This document shows positions 23,677-31,630 of a stretch of 34,311 nucleotides of DNA, piece after piece. This stretch comes from Pyrinomonadaceae bacterium. Its GTDB lineage: Bacteria; Acidobacteriota; Blastocatellia; Pyrinomonadales; Pyrinomonadaceae. Both the position numbers and the translations under genes were made by a program. The DNA lies in the NCBI GenBank assembly GCA_017983495.1, contig JAGOBH010000016.1, positions 1 to 34,311 of the forward strand, written 5' to 3'. Each line of letters starts with the position of its first letter. The first letter of the stretch is position 1. The notes under the pieces were generated by a model. It ran no database searches. It was given only the letters and a program-made list of their open reading frames with translations, and was not told the origin of the DNA.

Positions 23677-25536
23677 CTACCTGATAACCTCGATCGCGAT
23701 CGTTTGGGAGCCGGAGATGACCCATTCGTTTGCGGGGATGACCTGATCGATGATGGTTTTTTGTGTCGAGGGTTTTGAACCGCCGGCGGTGCGGTCGTTG
23801 TTCATTGTTGCGAGCATGGACGGCGGCAAATTGGGCATTTCGTTTGAGCCGATGACCGCTCCGGCCGTGGTCTTATATGCGTAAACGTAGAGCAGATCAG
23901 GGCGTTTCGTCGAATTGAGCGTCCTGATCAGCTCGGCCGTCGATTTCGGTACAAACTGCTGTATCGCCGCGTCTTTTTGCACCGTCGTACCGTCGCCGAT
24001 CATCAGCGACATTGCCCCGGCGGGCGTGTCGGCCGGGATCACGATGTTCACGTTTTGCGAAACGAGCCGTCCGGTGTCGGTGCGGATAAACAGCGTCGCC
24101 GCCACGGTCTCGCCCGCACGAACCTGCGTCCGGTCGACCGCGATGCGTTCGAGTGCCGCGACCTTGCTGCCCTCGACGACCGAAAAATTGAGATCGACGC
24201 CGGTGATATCGAGGCCGTCGAAATTACTCTTGAGCAAGGCGGCGAGCGGAACGGCCGGAGCCGACGCGGCAAAAGCCGAAGCCTGCGGGCCCGAAAACCG
24301 CCGTTCGATCCGAACCGTATCTTCGCCGCGAACCGCGATCTCGCCCTTGACCGTGATCGTCGTGTCGCCGATGCCGCGTTCGTGCGCCGCGATCGAATTC
24401 AGCGAGCCCACATTGACGACCAGCGGCGACAGAAAATCGTCGATGCCGGTCTCGAATTTGATCTCTTCGTTGCGGCCGCGGCTCGTCGTGACCTTGAGCC
24501 GAACGGGCATCATCTTCGGCATTTCGCCGAGCGTGCCATAGATACCGGTCGCACGGTCCTGCGTCATCGCACCGACTGCCGAATCGGCAACCGCCATCTT
24601 AAAAGAATTATTTGCGTTCGGCACGACTACGACCACATGTGATTCGGCCATCGGCAGATTTGTCGACCCGAGGCCGAAATACGGGTGGCCAAACGCGTAG
24701 ATCTTGGTGTTGTCACGCATCGTAACGGTGCCGGCCGCGGCGATCGAAATATCTCCGCGGGCAAGCTGGACGACGACCGAATCACCGCCGAGCAGCGTTG
24801 TCGCCTCAGCCCGTTTTAGCGGCGTGATCTTGCCGCCGCCGCCGAGCGAAGCGACCGGCAGAATGCCGGCTTTCATCAGCTCAGGTGCAAAAACGTCGAG
24901 CGTCGTTTGAGCAATGCCTGTAAACGTCACTGGCGTCGCGATCGGCACGAACGTCTGTCCGGCGACCGCCATCATTTTCGAGTTCATCGGCATTCCAGAC
25001 ATCACCGGCCCGGAAACGTTAAGATCCGACGGCACTTTCGGCTGCCACGATGCTGCCTGCAGATCTGCGATCGATATTGCTCTTGCCGACGCGGCCGGCC
25101 TCGGCTGCGGTGCACGTTCAAATATCGATATCATCTGCTCGATCGGCGTAATGCCGCAGATCGGCTCTTTGGCAAACGGAAAACTGTACGCGATCGCCCC
25201 GATCAGCTTGCCGTCGACATAGACCGGCGAACCCGACATGCCCGCAAACACAAACGTTCGCTCGGCGTTGGCTCCGCTCAGACGGCCGATGATCATATCC
25301 TGATGCGGCCCGACCGCTCCGGGCACGATGCCGAGTATCTCGACGCCAAATTCCTCTGATCGGGTGCCGCTAAAGACGGTCCGGGCGACGCCGCGGGCTC
25401 CCTCTTTGACCTCTGTCAGGGGCATGATCTTTGGCCCCGCGACACTCGATTGCGCCGACGCCGTCTGACCAAACATAGACGCCGAAAACACTGCCAAAAA
25501 CACCGCCGCGAACACTGATCTGACTATCTTTTGCAT
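23677..25536 (-). CDS. Exported S55 family (SpoIVB-like) serine peptidase domain protein
   Basis: This is a 619-residue protein from the ATG at 25536; an upstream ATG at 25647 is rejected because residues from 25536 form a signal peptide (about 5-28) and a Shine-Dalgarno-like AAGGAAG precedes it. The SpoIVB/S55 signature 'FAGMSGSPVYVDGKLIGAIA' is at 97-116, with Ser103 as likely nucleophile, followed by 'CGITPIEQM'. A second S55-like segment, 'GTVTMRDNTKIYAFGHPYFG' (269-288), supplies the likely catalytic His284. In SpoIVB the His segment comes before the Ser segment; here the order is reversed. The C-terminal third is beta-rich and may be a binding domain. The substrate is unknown. It is divergent from the alpha/beta-hydrolase-like gene. 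Confidence 0.83.
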   Translation of the reverse strand: MQKIVRSVFAAVFLAVFSASMFGQTASAQSSVAGPKIMPLTEVKEGARGVARTVFSGTRSEEFGVEILGIVPGAVGPHQDMIIGRLSGANAERTFVFAGMSGSPVYVDGKLIGAIAYSFPFAKEPICGITPIEQMISIFERAPQPRPAASARAISIADLQAASWQPKVPSDLNVSGPVMSGMPMNSKMMAVAGQTFVPIATPVTFTGIAQTTLDVFAPELMKAGILPVASLGGGGKITPLKRAEATTLLGGDSVVVQLARGDISIAAAGTVTMRDNTKIYAFGHPYFGLGSTNLPMAESHVVVVVPNANNSFKMAVADSAVGAMTQDRATGIYGTLGEMPKMMPVRLKVTTSRGRNEEIKFETGIDDFLSPLVVNVGSLNSIAAHERGIGDTTITVKGEIAVRGEDTVRIERRFSGPQASAFAASAPAVPLAALLKSNFDGLDITGVDLNFSVVEGSKVAALERIAVDRTQVRAGETVAATLFIRTDTGRLVSQNVNIVIPADTPAGAMSLMIGDGTTVQKDAAIQQFVPKSTAELIRTLNSTKRPDLLYVYAYKTTAGAVIGSNEMPNLPPSMLATMNNDRTAGGSKPSTQKTIIDQVIPANEWVISGSQTIAIEVIR

Positions 25537-25667
25537 TAAAAAAATCTTCCTTAAAACTTGCCCGTTATGGTAACATCTTAGGTGTCTTATCGAAAGCTTT
25601 CTGCCGAAAGCGTTCCGCTTCCCTCGATCGAACCGATTAACCGACATCTTTTCTTCAAAATTTAGCT

Positions 25668-26630
25668 ATGGCAACGACCACTCGTCTCATCAAAAGTCTT
25701 TCTAGGTTGATATTTCCGGTGATCCTCCTCGTCGTCGCGGCCGTCGCCGGCGGTTCCGTCTGGCTGACCTATCGAACCGCACGCCCGGTTACCGCCATCT
25801 ACCTCGTCACGCCCGAGAAATACGGCCAGCTCAGTTCGCGGGGTGCACAAGTTACAGATGAAACCTGGACCAATAAAGATGGCTCAACTTCGCGCGGCTG
25901 GCTGCTCCGTGGTGCGGAAAACGCCCCGGCCGTGATCCTGTTTCACAAATACGGAGCCGACCGCTCGTACGTTCTCAATCTTGGCGTCAAGCTAAACGAA
26001 TCGACCAATTTCACGGTCCTGATGCCCGATCTGCGGGCTCACGGCGACACTCCGCACGTCAAGAACGGGTCGTTCGGCGGCTGCGAATCGGAAGACGCAC
26101 TCTCGGCCATCGAGTTTCTCAAAAGCCTGAAGACGCCCAATCAGATCACGCTCGTCGGCAAGCAATATGGCGTTTACGGCATCGAACTTGGTTCGATCGC
26201 GGCGCTCAATCTCGCTGCCGTCGATAAAAATGTAAAGGCTATCGCTCTCGATTCGGTTCCGGCCGACTCCGACGGACTGGTCGGCAACGCGTCCACTCAG
26301 CGGTTTCCGTTTGCCAGCGTTATCACGTCAAAAATGGCAAAATTGGGCACCTATCTGTATTTCTTTGACGGCTGCTATAAACGAACGGCAAGCTGTGATG
26401 TCGCACGAAAGATAGAGGATCGCGACATCCTGTTGCTTGGCGGCCTAGACGCTCCGGATTTTCAGGAATCGACCCTACGACTCTCTAAGTGCCTGCCCGT
26501 CAGCAACAAGATCGAGACAAAAACCGACCTCAGCCCTTCAGGTTTCAGCATTATCAACGCCTCTATGGAACAGTCCGAGTCCTACGACCGACGCGTGATC
26601 GACTTTTTCCGAAATTCGCTCGGTAATTGA
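25668..26630 (+). CDS. Membrane-anchored alpha/beta-hydrolase-fold protein lacking the nucleophile serine
   Basis: This is a 320-residue protein with an N-terminal membrane helix (about 13-34). The fold is recognised by 'APAVILFHKYGADRS' (oxyanion-loop region, 86-100), 'VLMPDLRAHGDT' (117-128), and 'YGVYGIELGSIAALNLAA' (167-184). The last aligns with the G-x-S-x-G nucleophile elbow, but here it reads G-I-E-L-G, with Glu173 where serine is expected. No C-terminal catalytic histidine is evident near 'SYDRRVIDFF'. It is therefore probably a non-catalytic relative or one with altered chemistry. It is divergently arranged with the S55 peptidase gene (131-base gap). Confidence 0.75.
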   Translation: MATTTRLIKSLSRLIFPVILLVVAAVAGGSVWLTYRTARPVTAIYLVTPEKYGQLSSRGAQVTDETWTNKDGSTSRGWLLRGAENAPAVILFHKYGADRSYVLNLGVKLNESTNFTVLMPDLRAHGDTPHVKNGSFGGCESEDALSAIEFLKSLKTPNQITLVGKQYGVYGIELGSIAALNLAAVDKNVKAIALDSVPADSDGLVGNASTQRFPFASVITSKMAKLGTYLYFFDGCYKRTASCDVARKIEDRDILLLGGLDAPDFQESTLRLSKCLPVSNKIETKTDLSPSGFSIINASMEQSESYDRRVIDFFRNSLGN

Positions 26631-26694
26631 GAAGAGGGGAACAGGGTAAACGGGATGTCTTGAGACAATAACGTGATCTGATCTTGATACACAT

Positions 26695-26787
26695 TTAGCC
26701 GCAGATTGCGCGGATGACGCAGATCTCCAGCAGACTTAAAAGGAATTATCCGTTTTTATCCGCTTTTTCTGCGTGATCTGCGGTAAG
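26695..26787. repeat. Inverted repeat ('GCCGCAGAT' type)
   Basis: Arms at 26695-26724 and 26759-26787 are imperfect reverse complements based on 'CCGCAGAT' and 'ATCTGCGG'. It lies in the roughly 200-base gap between two convergent genes (the alpha/beta-hydrolase-like gene and the Lon-domain gene). Its arms match the inner repeat of the 14465-14638 element. No convincing separate terminator was seen in this gap, though a hairpin here might act as one. Confidence 0.78.
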
Positions 26788-26836
26788 AATATTCACTTTT
26801 CCACGAACTCAGTTTTTTTCAGACAGTGTCTTCTCT

Positions 26837-27535
26837 TTAAAGATCAAGTTTCTTCTTACTGTGCCCGTTCGTTTTCGAGACGGCGTGGATGTCGGCGCTT
26901 TCTTCCATTTTGTCGACGGTTTTTAGCAGTATCTCGCGGAGCTTTTCGAGGCGTTCGGTCGTCGAGGTCATTGCGAGAAGTTGATACTTGAGGTCGTTCT
27001 CAAAATTGAAAGCGACGGTCGCGAGGAACGAGAACGATTGCGGATCGGTCTGCAGGATCTCGGGAAAGCGGCCGCGGCTATCGCTCATCTTGTAGGCGGC
27101 CTTGGCGACACGTTCGAAGATGCCGAAAACCTCGTCGGCCAACGGCTGCAACTCAGGGCTGTCGTCCGGTTCATCCTCAAAAAAAGCGACATCGCCGACA
27201 AGATACGGCTTGTCGCCCGGGACATAATCGAGCAGACGATAGCGGACGATGCCAAGTGTCATGATGTTCGAACGCCCGTCGTCCATCGTCTGAACATCGC
27301 GGACCTCAGCTGCACAACCGACAGTGCCAGTCTCCGGCCGGTCGGCAAATTCGTCCTCGGCCTCGAACAGCGAGACGCCGAACAGCCCGCCTTCGGGGCC
27401 GATGTCCGCGAGCATTTGCCGGTATTTATCCTCGAAGATGTGGAGCGGCAAAAACTCGTTTGGCAGCATCACGAGCGGCAGCGGAAATATCGGTATCTGC
27501 TCGATACCGCGAACGCGGTCTAGTGCTTCGGACAT
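26837..27535 (-). CDS. Lon protease substrate-binding (LON N) domain protein, no protease domain
   Basis: This is a 232-residue protein consisting of a LON substrate-binding domain: 'IPIFPLPLVMLPNEFLPLHI' then 'FEDKYRQML' near residues 14-42, then 'GLFGVSLFEAEDEFADRPET' and 'GTVGCAAEVRDV', and a helical second half. Neither the AAA+ nor the serine-lysine protease domain of Lon is present. The ATG at 27535 is preferred over an upstream one because the family begins at this point. It lies 13 bases after the Mre11/SbcD-like gene, in the same direction, so the two are probably co-transcribed. Stand-alone LON-N proteins are common and poorly understood. Confidence 0.88.
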   Translation of the reverse strand: MSEALDRVRGIEQIPIFPLPLVMLPNEFLPLHIFEDKYRQMLADIGPEGGLFGVSLFEAEDEFADRPETGTVGCAAEVRDVQTMDDGRSNIMTLGIVRYRLLDYVPGDKPYLVGDVAFFEDEPDDSPELQPLADEVFGIFERVAKAAYKMSDSRGRFPEILQTDPQSFSFLATVAFNFENDLKYQLLAMTSTTERLEKLREILLKTVDKMEESADIHAVSKTNGHSKKKLDL

Positions 27536-27548
27536 AATGTTCTTACTT

Positions 27549-28796
27549 CTAACCCATTTTTGCCGCGATAAAATCGGCGATCTTCTGCGGTTCGTCATCG
27601 CTCAGGGCCATTCGCTTGGCTCCGATGACGGCGTCCGATATCTCGTCCGGCCGCGTTTTATAACGGTTATCGCGAATGATCAGGTCCTCGATCACGCGGC
27701 GTTCGAGCTTCTCGCGGCCGATGTCATCCTCGGTCTCTGACGAATCGACAAAATCCGCCGGAACCGTGTGATTCTTGATCCGCACGTGCAGTGCTCCGGT
27801 CAACTCTTTGATGTCGTCGCGTATTTTCTGCAGCTCGAGCAGCGAATTAGGAAACCCGAGCGTGCCACGCAGACTGATCTCGATTATCGGCTGCGGCTTG
27901 CCCGGTTCGGCCCGCCGTGCCTCGGTGTCTGCCTTTTTCAGGATGTCCTCGGTTACCGCCTTGGCGTCGCCGTAGTTCGAGACGTTAAACTGCAGCTGCT
28001 GGAACGGCCTGAAATGATAATCCTCGATATGGCGTGCGTTGACCGAGTTGTCATCGCCGACCTCGACGACGAACGCCCCGCGCGTCTCGCGAAACTCAGC
28101 GATATTCGTGATCTCGATCGAGCCCGGATTGAACGCCCAGTTGTCGATCTCGTAATGCTTGTGCGTATGCCCGAGCCCGACGTATTCCGTCACCGCCTTT
28201 AGTTCCTTGAGCGAGTTCAGTGACAGTGCCGGTATCGGATGCATTTGGTGGCCCTCGACGTCCGTGTGCAGCATCAGCAGGTGAAATGCACCGTCACGGC
28301 GGCTTTCGCCGATCGCCGTCGTGAGCATCGGTATCGCCCAGTTGCCCGACGCTCCGTACCAATCCGAACCAAATATCCTCGCTCGTCCGATGTCGATATA
28401 GCCGCCCTTACGCGAGGCCGCGTCCCACGGGTAATAAACCATCTTCCCGTCTTCGCTAACCGGTTCGAGCAAAATCATCAGGTCCCAGGCCGCCAGCGAA
28501 CGCAGCCAGCTGAACTCGCTGTCGGTGTGTTTCTGGTCGTGATTTCCCTCGATCGAGATGACCGGAATGCCGGCGTCCTTGACCATTTTCAGGCCTTCGA
28601 CGGCGTAGTTCATCGTCTCGGGCGGGACCGAGCGTTTGTGGAAAAAATCGCCGCACATGATGACGAAATCGACCTTTTCCTCGATCGCGTACCGCTTGAG
28701 GACGTCGACCCACGCGTCGAAAAAATCCCTCGGGCTTTCGGCAAGCTGATACCGCGTACACCCAAGATGCACGTCGGCGATATGCAGAAACTTCAT
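27549..28796 (-). CDS. Mre11/SbcD-type metallophosphoesterase (DNA repair nuclease family)
   Basis: This is a 415-residue calcineurin-like phosphoesterase. The motifs are in order: 'IADVHLG' (D8, H10), 'CGDFFHKR' (D50), 'EGNHDQKH' (N85, H86), then 'LMLHTDVEGH' and 'LGHTHKHYEI', which together build the two-metal site of SbcD/Mre11 nucleases. The C-terminal region after about 270 could form the capping part. No SbcC/Rad50 ATPase gene is adjacent, so either it lies elsewhere or this is a stand-alone relative. The frame is open further upstream (to 28925), but that part runs through an inverted repeat, so the ATG at 28796 is chosen. Confidence 0.88.
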   Translation of the reverse strand: MKFLHIADVHLGCTRYQLAESPRDFFDAWVDVLKRYAIEEKVDFVIMCGDFFHKRSVPPETMNYAVEGLKMVKDAGIPVISIEGNHDQKHTDSEFSWLRSLAAWDLMILLEPVSEDGKMVYYPWDAASRKGGYIDIGRARIFGSDWYGASGNWAIPMLTTAIGESRRDGAFHLLMLHTDVEGHQMHPIPALSLNSLKELKAVTEYVGLGHTHKHYEIDNWAFNPGSIEITNIAEFRETRGAFVVEVGDDNSVNARHIEDYHFRPFQQLQFNVSNYGDAKAVTEDILKKADTEARRAEPGKPQPIIEISLRGTLGFPNSLLELQKIRDDIKELTGALHVRIKNHTVPADFVDSSETEDDIGREKLERRVIEDLIIRDNRYKTRPDEISDAVIGAKRMALSDDEPQKIADFIAAKMG

Positions 28797-28840
28797 AGGG
28801 CCAATTTTAACATATCGAATGGTCCCGGCAGAGAAAGGAA

Positions 28841-28921
28841 ACAGGATGGACAGGATATACAAGATGATAGGAGTATTGCCACATCGGAATCGCAATATCC
28901 TGCTTATCCTGTCAATCCTGT
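28841..28921. repeat. Inverted repeat ('ACAGGAT' type) between divergent genes
   Basis: Arms 28841-28865 and 28897-28921 are imperfect reverse complements containing 'ACAGGAT' units. This is the same family as 15699-15784, at a distant locus. It separates the Mre11-like gene from the divergently read short-chain dehydrogenase, so it may overlap both promoters. It is followed by 'GTGGTAAATTC', which also ends the element before thiG. Confidence 0.8.
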
Positions 28922-28960
28922 TCAATTCCTTTTGGGCTCGTGTGTGGTAAATTCTTAAAG

Positions 28961-29770
28961 ATGGACAAAGTTGTGCTTATCACCGGGGCGTCGAGCGGCA
29001 TCGGGCTGCATACGGCAAAGTTGTTTCAGACCAAGAACTGGAAGGTCGCGGCGACGATGCGCAGCCCGGAAAAGGCGGTCGAGCTGCAAAAGATCGTCGA
29101 TGTCGAATGTATCCGGCTGGACGTCACCGATGTCGAATCGATCCGCGCGGCGATCGACGCTACGATCGAGAAATTCGGCCGCATCGACGCCGTCGTCAAT
29201 AACGCGGGGTACGGCCTGATCGGAGCGTTCGAAGCGGCGTCGCCCGAGCAGATCGAACGTCAGTTTCAGACCAACGTCTTTGGGCTGATGAACGTCTGCC
29301 GAGAGATATTGCCGTATTTTCGCGAGCAAAAACGCGGCGTGATAGTCAATGTCGCCTCGGTCGGCGGCCGTATTACGTTTCCGCTCTACAGCCTTTATCA
29401 CGCGACAAAATGGGCGGTCGAGGGCTTTTCCGAATCGCTCCAGTACGAGCTCGAAAAGTACAATATTCGCGTCAAGATCATCGAACCGGGCCCGATCCGC
29501 ACCGATTTTTACGATCGTTCGCAGGATATCACCACCAAAGAAGGCCTCACCGCGTACGACGAGATCGTCGCTCGTGCGATGCCAAATATGCGGAAAGCGG
29601 GCGAAGATGCACCCGATGGATCGGTCGTCGCGCAGACGATTTATGACGCCGTCACTGACGGTACAAAGCGCCTGCGTTATGGCGTAAATACTAAGGGAAT
29701 CCTCAGTTTACGACGCTTTTTACCGGAGAGCGTCTTTTACTCGATCATCAGAAAAGTCATTTTAAGGTAG
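28961..29770 (+). CDS. Short-chain dehydrogenase/reductase (SDR family)
   Basis: This is a 269-residue classical SDR oxidoreductase. The Rossmann glycine motif 'TGASSGIG' is at 8-15 and 'NNAG' at 80-83. The catalytic set is N105, S133, Y146 and K150 ('YHATK'). 'ATMRSPEK' after the second strand contains an arginine that would favour NADP. A C-terminal 'PGPIRTDFYDR' motif is typical. The substrate is unknown. The ATG at 28961 is chosen over a GTG seven codons upstream. The downstream radical SAM gene begins 136 bases later. Confidence 0.93.
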   Translation: MDKVVLITGASSGIGLHTAKLFQTKNWKVAATMRSPEKAVELQKIVDVECIRLDVTDVESIRAAIDATIEKFGRIDAVVNNAGYGLIGAFEAASPEQIERQFQTNVFGLMNVCREILPYFREQKRGVIVNVASVGGRITFPLYSLYHATKWAVEGFSESLQYELEKYNIRVKIIEPGPIRTDFYDRSQDITTKEGLTAYDEIVARAMPNMRKAGEDAPDGSVVAQTIYDAVTDGTKRLRYGVNTKGILSLRRFLPESVFYSIIRKVILR

Positions 29771-29906
29771 TTATTTTGCCCGACATGTGTGAAAATGTGA
29801 CTAAGATCACTGGATTTCGAATCAAACAGTTTAGAATACTTTCCCGTTCGCAGTGCCCGAAAGTAAACGGCACCAGAGGACTCGTTTTACCAACGAAAAA
29901 ACAAGA

Positions 29907-31463
29907 ATGAAGATCCTTTTATACAATCCGGATAACGGTATTACGCGCAATTTCATGCCGCATCTGTGGATGTTTCTTCTGCAGTCTCTTACGCCTCCCG
30001 AACATGAAGTCATTTTGATCGACGGCAACGCCAAGGCGATGACGCGGCCCGAACTCGTGCAGTTTTGCAAGGACAACGACATCGGCCTGGTCGGTATCGG
30101 AGCGATGACGCGTATGGTCGCACGGGCATATCTCGTGGCTGACGCACTTCGCGAAGCCGGATTTAAGGTCGTCATGGGCGGCCCGCACGTCACGGAATGC
30201 CCGGACGAGGCACTCGGCAAAGACGGCGGCCCGAGGCACGCTGACGCGGTCGCACTCGGCGAAGCTGACGAATATTGGGCGCAGATGGTCGAAGATGCCG
30301 CAAACGGCACGCTCAAAGAGACCTATCAGCCCAAAGTCGACGAAAAAGGCAACGATTTTAAGCCGAGTCTGCAGCCTTACCCGCATATCCCCTGGGAAAC
30401 GCTCGACCTCGACCAGTTTTCGCTCGTACCGAAATTTTTACAGCCCGTTCTGTCAAAGGCAGGCGAAGGCTGGGGCAAATTCTTTGTCGTCCCGATCGAG
30501 ACCGGTCGCGGATGCCCGTACGGTTGCGAATTTTGTACCGTCACCGGATTTTTTGGCGATTCGATCCGTTTTCGTACCAACGAGAGCGTCATCGAGGAAC
30601 TGCTCCGGCTCAAGGCTCGTGCCAAAAAGGAAAAAGGCCAGATCGCCGTTTTCTTTATCGACGACAACCTCGCTATCAATAAAAAGCGGCTCAAAGGCCT
30701 GCTTCGCGACATGATCGCGGCCGGTGCGACGCTGCCGTGGGTCGCACAGATCAGCGCCAATCTGCTGGCTGACGAAGAACTGGTCGACCTGATCGCCGAT
30801 GCCGGCGGCAAGTGGATCTTTATCGGAATGGAATCGATCGACCCGGCAAATATGGCCGACGTCAACAAGACGTTTTCCAAACCGGCAAACTATCAGGCCG
30901 TGCTCGACGGGCTTGCCCGCCGCAACATCTTCGCTATCACGTCATTCATTTTCGGAATGGACAACGACACGGTCGGCGTCGCTAACCGCACGGTCGACGA
31001 GATCGAAAGCTGGGCTCCGGGCCTGCCCGTATTCGGACAGCTGACGCCGTTTCCGTCCACGCCGCTTTACACGCGTTTGCAGGAAGCCGGCCGTCTGCAC
31101 CGACCGAAACACTGGCTCGAATTCGCCCCGTTCGTCATGGCACACAACCCGCTCAAGATGTCGATCGAGGACGCCAAAGAAGAGACCTTTGACGCCTGGT
31201 CGAGGTCCTACAGCCCCGAACGCAATTGGGAAGCGATCAACTCGATCCGCAGTGCCCCGATCGACGTTCGCATCAGCCACCTCGTCGCTCGCCTGTTCTT
31301 CCGCGGCATCTATTTCCCGCAGATGAGCAAATGGGCGTGGATCAAGCTGCTGCTCGACAATCGCAAACCGATCCTCAGCCTCACCGGTGAAGGCATCCGA
31401 ACCTGGCGCCAAGCCCGAAAACGCCGCCGCGTCGAAGGCCAAGAGGTCCAGACAGCACAATAA
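29907..31463 (+). CDS. B12-binding domain radical SAM protein
   Basis: This is a 518-residue protein with a cobalamin-binding-like N-terminal domain (about 1-135: 'LLYNPDNG', 'IGLVGIGAMTRM', 'KVVMGGPHVTECPDEAL') and a radical SAM core. The [4Fe-4S] motif CxxxCxxC is C203, C207 and C210 ('RGCPYGCEFC'). 'IAVFFIDDNLAINKKRLKGL' and 'GKWIFIGMESIDP' are typical of the core. The N-terminal domain lacks the D-x-H-x-x-G cobalt-binding motif, so cobalamin may be bound without a histidine ligand. This architecture occurs in methylases and cyclases (BchE, HpnP and others); the substrate cannot be read here. The ATG at 29907 starts at the conserved strand. A terminator follows the gene. Confidence 0.9.
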   Translation: MKILLYNPDNGITRNFMPHLWMFLLQSLTPPEHEVILIDGNAKAMTRPELVQFCKDNDIGLVGIGAMTRMVARAYLVADALREAGFKVVMGGPHVTECPDEALGKDGGPRHADAVALGEADEYWAQMVEDAANGTLKETYQPKVDEKGNDFKPSLQPYPHIPWETLDLDQFSLVPKFLQPVLSKAGEGWGKFFVVPIETGRGCPYGCEFCTVTGFFGDSIRFRTNESVIEELLRLKARAKKEKGQIAVFFIDDNLAINKKRLKGLLRDMIAAGATLPWVAQISANLLADEELVDLIADAGGKWIFIGMESIDPANMADVNKTFSKPANYQAVLDGLARRNIFAITSFIFGMDNDTVGVANRTVDEIESWAPGLPVFGQLTPFPSTPLYTRLQEAGRLHRPKHWLEFAPFVMAHNPLKMSIEDAKEETFDAWSRSYSPERNWEAINSIRSAPIDVRISHLVARLFFRGIYFPQMSKWAWIKLLLDNRKPILSLTGEGIRTWRQARKRRRVEGQEVQTAQ

Positions 31464-31515
31464 CCAACTGCGGTTGAACTGTTCTTTACCGAGAAACAAC
31501 GCCAAATAAACCGAA

Positions 31516-31549
31516 AGAGAGGCGAGCGATTGCTCGACCTCTCTTTTTT
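31516..31549 (+). terminator. Rho-independent terminator after the radical SAM gene
   Basis: A GC-rich stem (31516-31527 with 31532-31544, one bulged A) closes on a four-base loop and is followed by a T run (31544-31549). It lies about 50 bases after the radical SAM stop. The strand follows from the T run. Confidence 0.85.
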
Positions 31550-31630
31550 AGTTCCTTTCGCCCGTTTCGCGGTAGGTTCTTGGGTTCCAATTTACGATTC
31601 TCTATTCACGAACGACGACCTATCTTTGCT

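Noticed and set aside
25537..25647. Longer start for the S55 protein
   Set aside because: It would place the signal peptide 37 residues inside the protein and cover the likely promoter region.
28797..28925. Longer start for the Mre11-like protein
   Set aside because: The extra residues are encoded by an inverted repeat, and the family begins with the strand at 28796.
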